DNA of 64,000 nucleotides from Wenzhouxiangella sp. AB-CW3 (GCF_014725735.1 NZ_CP061368.1:511225-575224); one strand, 5' to 3'; positions 42,504 to 54,021 are shown, counted from the stretch's first letter. The notes: a model not told the origin generated them from the sequence alone. Numbers and translations: made by a program.

Positions 42504-43764
42504 GCAGAATCGCCTCGACGTCTGGCATGCGGATCGGTTGGTGGGCGGCCTGTGGCGCGACCGACAGGACCGAATCGGGTTTGCTTACGATCCGGGGTGG
42601 CTACGGCAGGGATTCAGGATTGGACACGTTCTGCCGCTTCAAGAGGAGCCTTTCGAGGCTGAAGAGGGCATGGCCCACGCCTGGTTTTCCAATCTGCTGC
42701 CCGAGGGTGGGGCGCGCGAGCGCATCGTGCGCCATCTCGGCATTGCCGACGACGACTTTGTGTTGTTACGCGAAATCGGCGGCGATTGTGCCGGAGCGTT
42801 GCAGGTCGTGCCCGCGGGACAGGCGCTCGACAATCGCGTTGGCGAGGAGCCGCTCGATGCCGGGCGTCTTGATCGAATGCTCCGGCAGCGGGGTCAGGGA
42901 ATTGTGCCGCGCCCGGGGCAGGGTGACACCTCGCCCCCACGTCTGTCACTGGCAGGAGCCCAGGCCAAGTGTCCCGTCGTGATCCGCGAGGGCGAGTACT
43001 TTCTTCCGCGCGGGGTCACGGCTTCCTCCCATATCCTGAAGTTCGAGTTGCCGCAGTGGCGCAACGTGCCGGTCTACGAGGTCTTTCTCAATCGACTGGC
43101 CGATGCGATCGGACTGCCCGTTCCCGCGACCTGGCTGGCGCGGAGAAACGATCACCGCTATCTCGTGGTCCAGCGTTTCGATCGGGAAGCGGGGTCCGGA
43201 GGTTTGCATCGACTGCACCAGGAGGACTTCTGTCAGATTGCCGGTTTGCGCGCCACGCGCAAGTACCAGGCCGAGGGCGGGCCCGGACTGGCCGAGTGTG
43301 CGAGCTGGATTCGGGATTTGAGCGAACGGCCCGCCGAGGATCTCCTGAACCTGTTGCGCTGGCAGATCTTTAACTGGCTGGCGGGAAACTCGGATGGTCA
43401 CGCCAAGAACCTGGCGCTGCTGCAGGTCGGGCGCAACACCAACCGCTGGCGATTGGCGCCGTTCTACGATCTGGTCTGTACCCGCGCCTGGCCCGATCTG
43501 GATCGGCATCTGGCCATGCACGTCGGCGGAGAATCGGATCCTGGCCGCATCGATGCCCGACACTGGCGGGCGTTGGCCCGCGACCTGGGTATGCGCGAGC
43601 GCTTCGTGGTCAGGGAAGTGGGCCGCATGGCCGGGCAGATCGCGGACCAGTTGCCGTCGGTCCGAAAGGCACTCGAAGACATCAACGGCGACTTGCCCAT
43701 GTTGCAGCAGCCTGAACAGGTCATTCGCACACAACTACGCCTGGCTCGCGAACTTGATGGGTAA
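42493..43764 (+). CDS. hipA: HipA-type serine/threonine kinase toxin
   Basis: HipA of E. coli phosphorylates glutamyl-tRNA synthetase and causes persistence. From ATG 42493 this 423-residue protein keeps the key elements. These are Ser152 in SLAGAQAKCP (the autophosphorylated serine region), Lys183 in HILKFELP, catalytic Asp301 in NWLAGNSDGHAKN, and metal-binding Asp326 in PFYDLVCT. All are intact, so it is predicted active. GTG 42487, six bases earlier, is better spaced from AAGGGA and may be the real start. It is followed by about 60 bases and then operator O4. Confidence 0.9.
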   Translation: MPAEQNRLDVWHADRLVGGLWRDRQDRIGFAYDPGWLRQGFRIGHVLPLQEEPFEAEEGMAHAWFSNLLPEGGARERIVRHLGIADDDFVLLREIGGDCAGALQVVPAGQALDNRVGEEPLDAGRLDRMLRQRGQGIVPRPGQGDTSPPRLSLAGAQAKCPVVIREGEYFLPRGVTASSHILKFELPQWRNVPVYEVFLNRLADAIGLPVPATWLARRNDHRYLVVQRFDREAGSGGLHRLHQEDFCQIAGLRATRKYQAEGGPGLAECASWIRDLSERPAEDLLNLLRWQIFNWLAGNSDGHAKNLALLQVGRNTNRWRLAPFYDLVCTRAWPDLDRHLAMHVGGESDPGRIDARHWRALARDLGMRERFVVREVGRMAGQIADQLPSVRKALEDINGDLPMLQQPEQVIRTQLRLARELDG

Positions 43765-43827
43765 TGTCGATCTTACACTCAAGCAATATCTCGGGCAGGA
43801 ATGAGGGTGATCCGAACATTGATCCCT

Positions 43828-43841
43828 TGAATACGTTTTCA
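43828..43841. promoter_or_regulatory. LacI-type operator O4
   Basis: TGAATACGTTTTCA, 97 bases before the MFS transporter start, identical to O5 upstream of zwf. Confidence 0.72.
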
Positions 43842-43938
43842 TTGCCTTTCAAGCCCGTGCCCGGCCTTCTATGATCGTCGGAGCTTTCGTTGGTGAATGC
43901 ACCAACGCTTGATTCTGGCTTCACAGCGGGACATGCGA

Positions 43939-45279
43939 ATGCAAAACAAACCGGCCCTGTCGTTCTGGCAGATATGGAACATGTCGTTCGGTTTTCTGGG
44001 GATCCAGTTCGGCTGGGGTCTGCAGATGGCCAACATGTCGGCCATCTATCAGATGCTCGGCGCGGAGGAAGCCCAGCTGCCCATTCTCTGGTTGGCCGCG
44101 CCGGTCACCGGGCTGGTGGTTCAGCCCATTGTCGGTTACATGAGCGACCGCACCTGGAACCGGATGGGACGGCGCCGGCCCTATTTCCTGGCCGGCGCCA
44201 TCTGTGCCTCGATCGCGCTGATCTTCATGCCCAACTCGCCCACGCTGTGGGTGGCCGCCGGACTGTTGTGGATACTCGATGCCTCGGTCAATGTCTCGAT
44301 GGAACCATTCCGCGCCTTCGTCGCCGACAAACTGCCCGTTCGCCAGCGCCCGCGCGGCTACGCCATGCAGAGCCTGTTTATCGGGGCCGGCGCGGTCATG
44401 GCCTCGGCGCTGCCCTGGGTGCTGACCAACTTCTTCGGCGTGGCCGGTACTGCGCCCGAAGGCCAGATACCGCCGGCGGTGCACTTCGCCTTTTATACCG
44501 GCGCCGGGGTCTTCCTGATCGCTGTGATCTGGACCGTGGTTTCGACACCGGAGTATCCGCCCGAGGACATGGAAGCCTTCGAGCGCATGAAGGCCGAACG
44601 CCGGGGCGTGAGCGGTTTCTTCAAGGAGCTGTGGTGGGGCATTCTCAACATGCCGCCGACCATGCGCCAGCTTGCCCTGGCCCAGTTCTTTACCTGGATG
44701 GCGTTGTTTTGCATGTGGATCTACTACTCCCCGGCCATCGCCCGCACGGTATTCGATGCCCAATCCGGCACGCCGGAGTACTCTGCGCTGGTCGCCCAGG
44801 CCGGGCAGTGGACCGGGGTGAGTTTTGCCGTCTACAACTTGGTTTGTTTCTTCTTCGCCTTCGTGTTGTTGCGACTGGCGCGATACTACTCTCCCAAGGC
44901 CATTCACATGGTCTGCCTGGTCATCGGTGGTTTCAGCCTGATGTCGGTGGCGGTCATTCCGACACAGCAGTTGCTGCTGGTCGCCATGGTCGGCGTGGGT
45001 ATTGCCTGGGCCTCGATCCTGGCCATGCCCTACGCGATTCTCTCCAACTGCCTGCCGCCGGAGAAGATGGGCTTTTACATGGGCGTGTTCAATTTCTTCA
45101 TCGTGTTGCCGCAGATCGTCATTGCGGTGGGACTGGGACAGGTACTGTCGTTCATCCCCGGCGCGACCTCGGTGCATGTCATGGTCGGAGGCGGGGTGGC
45201 CATGCTGTTGGCTTCCGTGTTCATGCTGCGCGTGCGCGAAGTCGAAACCCCGGCCGAGTTGGCCCCGGCGCGCACATGA
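43939..45279 (+). CDS. MFS sugar transporter, probable maltose/maltodextrin
   Basis: The 446-residue protein has about 12 membrane helices. It carries the MFS loop pattern after helix 2 (GYMSDRTWNRMGRRRPYFLAG) and an N-terminus KPALSFWQIWNMSFGFLGIQF, seen in transporters found beside amylases in TonB-receptor sugar loci and related to sucrose/maltose carriers. I choose ATG 43939 (GGGA eight bases upstream); upstream in-frame ATGs at 43897 and 43933 are less likely. A copy of the locus operator precedes it. It overlaps the next amylase by ATGA, so substrate hydrolysis and uptake are co-expressed. Confidence 0.9.
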   Translation: MQNKPALSFWQIWNMSFGFLGIQFGWGLQMANMSAIYQMLGAEEAQLPILWLAAPVTGLVVQPIVGYMSDRTWNRMGRRRPYFLAGAICASIALIFMPNSPTLWVAAGLLWILDASVNVSMEPFRAFVADKLPVRQRPRGYAMQSLFIGAGAVMASALPWVLTNFFGVAGTAPEGQIPPAVHFAFYTGAGVFLIAVIWTVVSTPEYPPEDMEAFERMKAERRGVSGFFKELWWGILNMPPTMRQLALAQFFTWMALFCMWIYYSPAIARTVFDAQSGTPEYSALVAQAGQWTGVSFAVYNLVCFFFAFVLLRLARYYSPKAIHMVCLVIGGFSLMSVAVIPTQQLLLVAMVGVGIAWASILAMPYAILSNCLPPEKMGFYMGVFNFFIVLPQIVIAVGLGQVLSFIPGATSVHVMVGGGVAMLLASVFMLRVREVETPAELAPART

Positions 45280-46976
45280 GCCGGTTGACTGCAATCAGGA
45301 ACGTGTCGTTCATGCTGGTCGTGGTGGCCGGGATTGCTGCCTGCGGTTCATCCGGTGACGATATCGAGCGCAATGTCTCCGAGCCGACCGAGCCGGAAGC
45401 CCCTTTGGCCGACATTTACGGCACGCTGGAGCCGTTTGCCGCAGAGGCGATCTACTTCGTCATGACCGACCGTTTCGTCAACGGCGATCCCGACAACGAT
45501 CATCGCGACCAGGGTGGCGAGCATCCCACCTTCGATATCCCGCTGCCCGAGTGCGACGGCGTGGCTGGCAACATCGGTTATCTGGGCGGTGACTTCCGCG
45601 GTCTGCTCGACCATGCCGATTACATTCGCGAGATGGGATTTACCGCGGTCTGGATCACGCCGATTGCCGACAATCCCGACCAGGCCTTCGCCGGCGGCGA
45701 TGAGATCGAATGCGACAGCATGCTCACCGACCACGGCAAGACCGGTTATCACGGCTACTGGGCGACCAACTTCTACCAGACCGACGAGCACCTGGTCAGT
45801 CCCGGCCTGGACTTTCCGGAACTGACCGCCGGCATGGCCGAGGCGGAGCTCAAGGTCGTGCTCGATATTGTCGGCAATCACGGCTCGCCGGGCTGGACCA
45901 TGCCCGAGCCGCAACCGGGTTTCGGTCAGTTGTTCGACGCCGACGGCAAACTGATTGCCGATCACGAAAATCGGCATCCGAACGATCTCGACCCGGAGAA
46001 CAAGCCGCTGCATGCATTCTTTCGCACCGAGCCCAGCCTGGCCGAGCTGGCCAGTTTCGATCCCGACAATCCCGAAGTGGTCGAGTACCTGATCGGCGCC
46101 TTCGAGCGCTGGGTGGAGCAGGGCGCGGCGGCATTTCGTATCGATACCATGGCCTACATGCCGAAGTCGTTCTGGAAGGAAGTCTCTGACCGGATTGGCG
46201 CACTCGAGCCGGGGTTTTTCATGTTCGGCGAGGTCTGGAGCGAAGACCCGGAAGAAATTGCTCCGTACACGCATGAGGACAACGGCGGGTTCAGTGCGCT
46301 GGACTTTCCCCTGCAGGGGCGTCTGCGCGAGGTGTTCGAGGACCCCGATGGCGACTTCGCCCGTCTGGACGATTACCTGCACCTGGACCATACCCCCTAT
46401 CGCAATGCCTACGAGCTGGTGACCTTCTACGACAACCACGACATGGCCCGTTTCGATGGCGGCGAGAACGGCCTGATCAACGTGCACAACTGGTTGTTCA
46501 CCGCGCGCGGCATTCCGTCGGTCTATTACGGTTCGGAGATGGCTTTCAAGGCCGGACGCGCCGAGCACCAGGGCAATCGCAACTACTTCGGCGTTGCGGG
46601 CATCGAAAAGGCGCGTCATCACCCGGTGCGAGAAGCACTCACCCGCATCGCCCGGCTGCGCGAGAATCACATCGCCCTGCAGAAAGGGCGCCAGGTCATG
46701 CTCGAACTGCAAGGCCACCGCGCCGCCTTCTACCGCGTCTTCCAGCACGACGGTGTCAGCCAGACCGCGCTGGTACTTCTGAACAAGGGACCGGAACCCC
46801 AGACCTTCAGCATCGGCACCGGCCTGCAGTCCGGCCGCTGGAACGCACCGCTGAATGGCGACTATGTCGACATCACCGAAGGCGAATCCCTGGACACGAC
46901 CGTGCCGCCCACGGGCATCAAGGTCTACGTGCTCGAAGATCCCGTAACCGATCCGGAGTTGCTTGGGCTACTCTGA
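45276..46976 (+). CDS. GH13 alpha-amylase/cyclomaltodextrinase-like lipoprotein
   Basis: From ATG 45276 the 566-residue protein has a lipoprotein signal ending VVVAGIAAC (Cys23). The GH13 core shows YFVMTDRFVNGDPDND at the start of the barrel, DIVGNHGSPG (197-206), nucleophile Asp290 in GAAAFRIDTMAYMP, acid/base Glu319 in MFGEVWSED, and Asp389 in FYDNHDMARF. It differs from the other lipoprotein amylase and probably divides the work between long and cyclic or branched substrates. The frame is open far upstream (43890), but that part is shadow sequence of the transporter gene. A heptad repeat follows the stop. Confidence 0.92.
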   Translation: MSRLTAIRNVSFMLVVVAGIAACGSSGDDIERNVSEPTEPEAPLADIYGTLEPFAAEAIYFVMTDRFVNGDPDNDHRDQGGEHPTFDIPLPECDGVAGNIGYLGGDFRGLLDHADYIREMGFTAVWITPIADNPDQAFAGGDEIECDSMLTDHGKTGYHGYWATNFYQTDEHLVSPGLDFPELTAGMAEAELKVVLDIVGNHGSPGWTMPEPQPGFGQLFDADGKLIADHENRHPNDLDPENKPLHAFFRTEPSLAELASFDPDNPEVVEYLIGAFERWVEQGAAAFRIDTMAYMPKSFWKEVSDRIGALEPGFFMFGEVWSEDPEEIAPYTHEDNGGFSALDFPLQGRLREVFEDPDGDFARLDDYLHLDHTPYRNAYELVTFYDNHDMARFDGGENGLINVHNWLFTARGIPSVYYGSEMAFKAGRAEHQGNRNYFGVAGIEKARHHPVREALTRIARLRENHIALQKGRQVMLELQGHRAAFYRVFQHDGVSQTALVLLNKGPEPQTFSIGTGLQSGRWNAPLNGDYVDITEGESLDTTVPPTGIKVYVLEDPVTDPELLGLL

Positions 46977-46989
46977 GGAGAGGCAAGGG

Positions 46990-47200
46990 TGAAGTGTGAA
47001 GTGTGAAGTGTGAAGTGTGAAGTGTGAAGTGTGAAGTGTGAAGTGTGAGGGGCTTGCGGCTGGGTATTTTGGAGGAATGAGCTTTGTGTGGCTTCGGTTG
47101 GGGAAGGGTGTTAGGTGTTAGGTGTTAGGTCGAAGCCGCAGCCAATCAGATCACTTACACTGCATGCCGCAAGCCGTTCTTAACACTTCACACTTAACAC
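46990..47200. repeat. Heptanucleotide fold-back repeat, copy B
   Basis: Eight perfect copies of TGAAGTG (46990-47045) are followed by GGGGCTTGCGGC and three TTAGGTG-type heptads (47111-47131). The inverted part then follows: CCGCAAGCC (47168-47176) and CTTAACACTTCACACTTAAC (47179-47198). The inner GGCTTGCGG/CCGCAAGCC pair and the outer heptads can fold together. It lies between the convergent amylase and lacI genes; the last base touches the lacI stop. Same family as 13458-13655. Confidence 0.85.
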
Positions 47201-48234
47201 TATCCTCCCCCCGTCGACCCCCGCACGATCAGCTCCCCGGGAATCGTGCTGCATTCGATCTTTTCGCCGGCGATAAGCCTGAGCAGGTTTTCGACCAGAG
47301 CCTGGCCGGCGGCAATGGTGTCCTGGCGCAGCGTGGTCAGGGCCGGGCGGCAGTACTGGGCCATGGGAATGTCGTCGAAACCGGCCACGGCCACGTCGCC
47401 GGGCACATCCAGCCCGGCGTTGAATACTGCCTGCATTGCGCCGATGGCGATCAGATCGCTGGCACCGAATACAGCATCGAGTTCCACATCACGATCGAGC
47501 AACTCCTGCGTGGCTTCGAGGCCGGAGCGCTCGGTGGTGATGGCGTCAACCTGCAGTTCGGGGTCGACTTTCAGTCCCGCGGCTTCCAGCGCCTTGCGGT
47601 AGCCGCGGTAGCGGTCGTTGAACTCGGGGTAGTGACTGGAAGCCTCGCCGATGAACGCGATGCGCTTGCAGCCTTGTTCGATCAGGTGCCGGGTGACGGC
47701 TTCGCCGCCGCCGATGTTGTCAGATCCGATCGCCAGCCCCGGCTGGTCCGGGCGGGTCGCACCCCAGCGCACGAAATGCGCACCACCGGCGGTGAGGCGT
47801 TCCAGCTTGGCGCGGTATTCCAGGTAATCGCCGTAGCCGAGCAGAATCAGGCCGTCGGCCTTGTGCGTGTTTTCGTAGTCGGCCTGCCAATCGTCGGAAA
47901 GTTGCTGGAAGGAGACCAGCAGGTCCTGGTCGGCAGCAGCGGCCGCGCGCGTGATCGAGGCCAGGATGGACAGGAAGAAGGGGTTGATCAGCGAGTGGTC
48001 GTCGGTGGGGTCCTCGAACAGCAACAGCGCCAGAGTATTGGAGCGCTGGGTGCGCAGGTTGGAGGCGCTCTTGTCGACCTTGTAATTGAGCTCTCGGGCG
48101 ATGGCCTCGATACGCTCGCGGGTCTCCTTATTGACCAGTGGAGAGCCGCGCAGGGCCCGGGATACGGTGGCCTGTGACACGCCCGCGCGCATGGCGATAT
48201 CCAGGGAGTTGGGCTTTCCCTTTATCGGCGACAC
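47200..48234 (-). CDS. LacI-family transcriptional regulator of the alpha-glucan/ED regulon (predicted)
   Basis: The 344-residue protein has the LacI helix-turn-helix (SLDIAMRAGVSQATVSRALRG, residues 10-30) and the hinge region (IEAIARELNYKVDKSASNLR). The periplasmic-binding-protein-like sensor core follows, ending in VPGDVAVAGFDDIPMAQYC. GTG 48234 is the only reasonable start; no strong ribosome site is seen. It is the last gene of the zwf-pgl-edd-glk-eda unit, 71 bases after eda. CG-centred palindromes of LacI type occur before zwf, the transporter and the alpha-glucosidase/receptor pair, so this protein is the best candidate repressor, with a sugar such as maltose or glucose as inducer. 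Confidence 0.93.
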   Translation of the reverse strand: MSPIKGKPNSLDIAMRAGVSQATVSRALRGSPLVNKETRERIEAIARELNYKVDKSASNLRTQRSNTLALLLFEDPTDDHSLINPFFLSILASITRAAAAADQDLLVSFQQLSDDWQADYENTHKADGLILLGYGDYLEYRAKLERLTAGGAHFVRWGATRPDQPGLAIGSDNIGGGEAVTRHLIEQGCKRIAFIGEASSHYPEFNDRYRGYRKALEAAGLKVDPELQVDAITTERSGLEATQELLDRDVELDAVFGASDLIAIGAMQAVFNAGLDVPGDVAVAGFDDIPMAQYCRPALTTLRQDTIAAGQALVENLLRLIAGEKIECSTIPGELIVRGSTGGG

Positions 48235-48305
48235 GATGTGGACGTGGCTTGCTTCATCATGCCAATGAGTGTACTCCAGCTCGGGTGTTGGCTTTTCCGC
48301 GGCAT

Positions 48306-48950
48306 TTACATTTCCTGAAGCCCCGAGCAGGCCCGGGCCAGGCGCCCGATGCGATCCCAGTCCCCGGCGGCAATCGCGCCTTCGGGGACCATCCATGAGC
48401 CGCCCACGGCAATCACATTGGGCAGGGCCAGGTACTCGGCGGCGTTCTCCATGGTCACGCCACCGGTGGGCACGAAGCTGACCTGCGGCAGGGGGCCGTT
48501 CCAGGCCCTGAGCATGGCCGGGCCGCCGGCGGCCTGGGCGGGGAAGAATTTGAAATGGCTGTGGCCGTGTTCCAGCCCGAGCATGATTTCCGAGGCGCTG
48601 GCCACGCCGGGTATCAGCGGCAGCGGGGCGTCGGCGCTGGCGCGATAGAGCCTGTCGGTGCATCCCGGGGCGATGGCAAAGCGTGCGCCCACGGCGGCGG
48701 CGCGATCCAGGTCGCGACCGGACAACACGGTACCGGCGCCGACCACGGCATCCGGTACCTCTCTGGCAATGCGCTCGATGGCATCGAAGGCTTGCGGCGT
48801 TCTGAGCGTCACTTCCAGCAACTCCAGCCCGGCATCGACCAGTGTTCGGGCCAGTTCGGGTGCGCGCTCAGCCGATTCGATACGGATGACGGGAATGACG
48901 GTGCAATCGGCAAACAGGGCGCCAGCAGAATGATGGGCTTTGGAATTCAT
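48306..48950 (-). CDS. eda: 2-keto-3-deoxy-6-phosphogluconate aldolase
   Basis: Eda splits KDPG into pyruvate and glyceraldehyde-3-phosphate, the last step of the Entner-Doudoroff pathway. The 214-residue class I aldolase shows VIPVIRIESAERA, the Glu in LLEVTLRTPQAF, and the Schiff-base Lys in HSHFKFFPAQAAGG, with GGVTMENAAEYL near the C-terminus. It overlaps glk by four bases (ATGA). Confidence 0.96.
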   Translation of the reverse strand: MNSKAHHSAGALFADCTVIPVIRIESAERAPELARTLVDAGLELLEVTLRTPQAFDAIERIAREVPDAVVGAGTVLSGRDLDRAAAVGARFAIAPGCTDRLYRASADAPLPLIPGVASASEIMLGLEHGHSHFKFFPAQAAGGPAMLRAWNGPLPQVSFVPTGGVTMENAAEYLALPNVIAVGGSWMVPEGAIAAGDWDRIGRLARACSGLQEM

Positions 48951-49944
48951 GTCTCGGAATGCTCGCTGTGTTCGGGTGAAAGCATGCTCAGCGCGGCGCC
49001 GAGCAGGCCGGGTTCGGGGTGGGTGACGACGATGATCTGCACCTGCTCGAGATGGGCGGCAAAGCGGCCCTTATCGAGAAAGCGTTCGCGAAAGGCGCTG
49101 GATTTCAGAAACGGGATGAAGCGCGGCACGATGCCGCCGGCAATCGCCAGCGTGGCCGCGCCATGAATCAATGCCGCATCACCGGCCACGCTGCCCAGGA
49201 TGGCGCAAAAGCGGGCCAGGGCCGCGCGCGCCGTGCGCTCTTCTCCGTCCAGGGCGGCTTGCACCACGTCGGCCGGATCACGCAGTTGCTGATCCGACAA
49301 TTCGGTCTTGGCAGGCGGGACTCCGGCCAGGGCGGCGTGGATTTTTGAAAGCCCCGAACCCGACAGCGCGCGCTCGACCGATACCCGACCATGGCGGGCG
49401 GCCAGCCATTGATGGATCTGCTCCTCCTCGCTACCCAGCGGTGCATAACTGACATGTCCGCCTTCGGTCTCGATCACCCGCCATTGATGTGCCGGGCAGT
49501 CGACCAGCAATGCCATGCCCAGCCCCGTACCGGGACCGATAACGCTGATCGGAGTCTGCAGCCGCTGCCGATCAGGTCCGTTGAGCCACTCGAACTCGCC
49601 GGGCTCCAGGGCGGGCGTGGCGCGGGCAGTGGCCCCGAAGTCATTGAGCACCTGCAAGTCCGAAAAATCCAATGTTCTGGCTAGTTCAAGCCGGTTGAAC
49701 GACCAGGCCCGGTTGGTCAGGCGGATGTCATCGCCGCGTACCGGGCTGGCCACGGCAAGAGCCGCTTGTTCGGGGCGCACCCCTACGCCGGACAGGTAAT
49801 GGCTGGCGGCCTGTTGCAGGCTGGCGAAATCGGCCGTTGGCAAGCGCGCGATGTCGCGCAGAATCGGTCGCTGCTCGTTCGGTTCGGCCAGGGCGAAGCG
49901 GGCATTAGTGCCGCCGATATCGCCAACCAGGACCGGCTCGAGCA

Positions 49945-49945
<1 letters not shown>
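48947..49945 (-). CDS. glk: Glucokinase (bacterial GlkA/ROK-related, hexokinase fold)
   Basis: Glk phosphorylates the free glucose released by the locus's glucosidases. The 332 residues include VGDIGGTNARFALAEP (phosphate 1 loop), VLNDFGATARA, GPGTGLGMALLV, and ETEGGHVSYAPLGSEEE, all typical of E. coli-type glucokinase. It overlaps edd by one base (TAATG) and eda by four, so it is tightly coupled in the ED operon. Confidence 0.95.
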
Positions 49946-51777
<1,832 letters not shown>

Positions 51778-51778
51778 G

Positions 51779-52489
51779 TCAGGGACTCCAGAAGACATTC
51801 AGGCGCTTGCCGGCGGCGCGGATCAGGGCCGCGATCGGCAGCGTTTCGGGGTCGGCATCGGCGCGGGCGGCTTCTTCCAGCACCAGGCGCTTGTCCTCGC
51901 CGGTGATCAGCAGGATCAGCTCGCGGGCATGAAGCAGGCGGGCCAGGGTCAGGCTGATGCGGGCAAACGGGGCGTCGGGGGGTAGCGGGTCGGGGGTGAC
52001 GACCAGAGCCGTCTCCCGGCTGTCGGGATCAAGCCCCTCGGCCAGGGCGGGTGAATGCGGAAACAGCGAGGCGAAATGGCCATCACCGCCCATGCCCAAA
52101 ACCACCGCATCAAAGGGTTCGGGCAGAGTGGCCACAACCTGGCGTGCGGTTCCGGTATCCGGGTTGGTACCGGGGGCTTCCGGAACAAGGCGTCCAAGTT
52201 GGAGCGGCTGTTTGCCGAACTGCCGGGAGATTTGCAGGTGATTGCTGGCTGGATCGGTTGCCGGCACCCAGCGTTCGTCGCTGGGCAGTGCGGTGACGTT
52301 CTCCCAGGGCAGGTCAGCGCGCGCGAGTGCAGCATATAGAGGCATGGGCGTACTCCCGCCGGCAAGCACCATGCTTGCCTGTTCTCGCTGGCCCAGACCG
52401 CTGGTCAGGCTGGCCTGAATATGGCGGGCAAGCCCCTCGATCAGCGATTCGCGGTTGTTGTATGCATGAAGGGTATATTCCATGGTCAT
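51779..52489 (-). CDS. pgl: 6-phosphogluconolactonase
   Basis: Pgl (DevB type) hydrolyses 6-phosphogluconolactone, linking Zwf to Edd. The 236-residue protein has [16 protein letters not shown], the active-site loop [16 protein letters not shown], and [14 protein letters not shown]. Its ATG overlaps the zwf TGA, so it is translated from the same message. Confidence 0.96.
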   Translation of the reverse strand: MTMEYTLHAYNNRESLIEGLARHIQASLTSGLGQREQASMVLAGGSTPMPLYAALARADLPWENVTALPSDERWVPATDPASNHLQISRQFGKQPLQLGRLVPEAPGTNPDTGTARQVVATLPEPFDAVVLGMGGDGHFASLFPHSPALAEGLDPDSRETALVVTPDPLPPDAPFARISLTLARLLHARELILLITGEDKRLVLEEAARADADPETLPIAALIRAAGKRLNVFWSP

Positions 52490-53940
52490 TCCCGCCAGCT
52501 ATGGCCATGGCGCTCGGTAAGCGCGACCGCCGAGCTGGGTCCCCAGGTGCCGGCAGGATAGCCCTTGGGCTCGATGCCCGCCTTGTGCCAGCCGTCGATG
52601 ATACCGTCGACCCATTCCCATGCCGTTTCGACCTCGTCGCGACGCACGAACAGCGTGCTGTTGCCTTCGAGCGCATCCAGGTAGAGCCGCTCGTAGGCGC
52701 TGCGCCGGCGCTTGTCCTCAAAGGCGTCGTGCAGGTTCAGGTCCAGCGCCACCTGGCTGAGTTTGACCCCGTCGCGATCCAGCCCCGGCGTCTTGTTCAT
52801 CAGGCTCAGCGAGATGCTTTCCTCGGGTTGCAGCCGGATGATCAGCGCATTGGGCTGCATCTGCGCCTCGGCGGCGGGGAAGATCGAATGTGGCACGCTC
52901 CTGAACTGGAAGTAGATCTCGGTCATCCGGCGGGGCATGCGCTTGCCGGTTCTGAGATAGAACGGCACCCCCGACCAGCGCCAGTTGTCGATATGGGCGC
53001 GCAGTCCGACAAAGGTTTCGGTGCGCGTCTTTTCGCCGACTTCCTCCACATAGCCGGGTACGGCTTTGCCGTCGATGGCGCCGGCGGTGTACTGACCGGC
53101 GACACTGTGTCCGGCCAGGTCGGGTCCGCCAATGGGTCTTAGCGATCGCAGCACCTTGATCTTCTCGTTGCGCACCGCCGCCGGCTCGAAATGCGAAGGT
53201 GGTTCCATGGCTGTCAGGCACAAAAGCTGGAGCAGATGGTTCTGCACCATGTCGCGCATGGCGCCATATTCATCATAGTAGCCGGCGCGGCCTTCCACGC
53301 CCACGGTTTCGGCCACGGTGATCTGCACCTGTTCGACATGCTGTGCGCTCCACAACGGCTCGAACAGCGAGTTGCCGAAGCGCAGGGCCAGCAGGTTCTG
53401 CACGCCTTCCTTGCCGAGATAGTGGTCTACCCGGTAGATCTGGCTCTCGCTGAAGGCGCGACCGGTACCGTCGTTGATCTCGCGCGAGCTCGTCAGATCA
53501 TGCCCGATGGGCTTTTCCAGCATGATCCGGCAGTCAGGGTCGATCAGCCCGGATTCGGCCAGCCGGTCACAGATCGAGGCATACCAGCTCGGTGCGGTGG
53601 AAAGGTGGTAGAGCACATTGCCGTTCTTGTGCCGGCCGACCACCTTGGTCAGCTTGGCGAACGAGGCCGCGTCGGAAAGATCGATCGACAGGTACTCGAT
53701 GCGGTCCAGCAGTCGCCGGACCGGCACATCGTCGGCATGCTCGACGCGTTGGAGCTGTTTCGCGGCCATGTTGCGAAACGCGCTAGTGTCCAGGTCGCTG
53801 CGCGCGCAACAGACGATATGCAGCTTCTCGGGCAGCAACTCGTCAACTTCCAGCCCGAGCAGCGAGGGCAGCAGCATGCGCTGGGCGAGATCGCCGGTGG
53901 CGCCGAAAATGACCAGCAGGTTGGCGGGTTGTGTCGTCAT
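52486..53940 (-). CDS. zwf: Glucose-6-phosphate 1-dehydrogenase
   Basis: Zwf oxidises glucose-6-phosphate with NADP or NAD, the entry to the ED and pentose-phosphate routes. From ATG 53940 it has 484 residues. It carries the nucleotide-binding FGATGDLAQRMLLPSL near the N-terminus, MLEKPIGHDL, and the catalytic RVDHYLGKEGVQNLL with its conserved His and Lys. AAGGA lies upstream of ATG; a longer in-frame start at 53967 is less likely. It heads zwf-pgl-edd-glk-eda-lacI, and operator O5 lies 68 bases upstream. Confidence 0.97.
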   Translation of the reverse strand: MTTQPANLLVIFGATGDLAQRMLLPSLLGLEVDELLPEKLHIVCCARSDLDTSAFRNMAAKQLQRVEHADDVPVRRLLDRIEYLSIDLSDAASFAKLTKVVGRHKNGNVLYHLSTAPSWYASICDRLAESGLIDPDCRIMLEKPIGHDLTSSREINDGTGRAFSESQIYRVDHYLGKEGVQNLLALRFGNSLFEPLWSAQHVEQVQITVAETVGVEGRAGYYDEYGAMRDMVQNHLLQLLCLTAMEPPSHFEPAAVRNEKIKVLRSLRPIGGPDLAGHSVAGQYTAGAIDGKAVPGYVEEVGEKTRTETFVGLRAHIDNWRWSGVPFYLRTGKRMPRRMTEIYFQFRSVPHSIFPAAEAQMQPNALIIRLQPEESISLSLMNKTPGLDRDGVKLSQVALDLNLHDAFEDKRRRSAYERLYLDALEGNSTLFVRRDEVETAWEWVDGIIDGWHKAGIEPKGYPAGTWGPSSAVALTERHGHSWRE

Positions 53941-54007
53941 CGGGGTTGATCCTTGGAGATGGCCCAAGGTTAGTCCGATGTGTGGACTACGTCATCACCT
54001 CTGCTCG

Positions 54008-54021
54008 TGAATACGTTTTCA
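54008..54021. promoter_or_regulatory. LacI-type operator O5
   Basis: TGAATACGTTTTCA in the zwf upstream region, identical to O4. Because lacI is the last gene of this unit, the site would also give autoregulation. Confidence 0.74.

Noticed and set aside
43890-46976. A 1028-codon open frame spanning the MFS and second amylase genes
   Set aside because: Only its last 566 codons (from 45276) are the real amylase; the upstream part is an Arg/Gly/His-rich shadow of the transporter gene in another frame.
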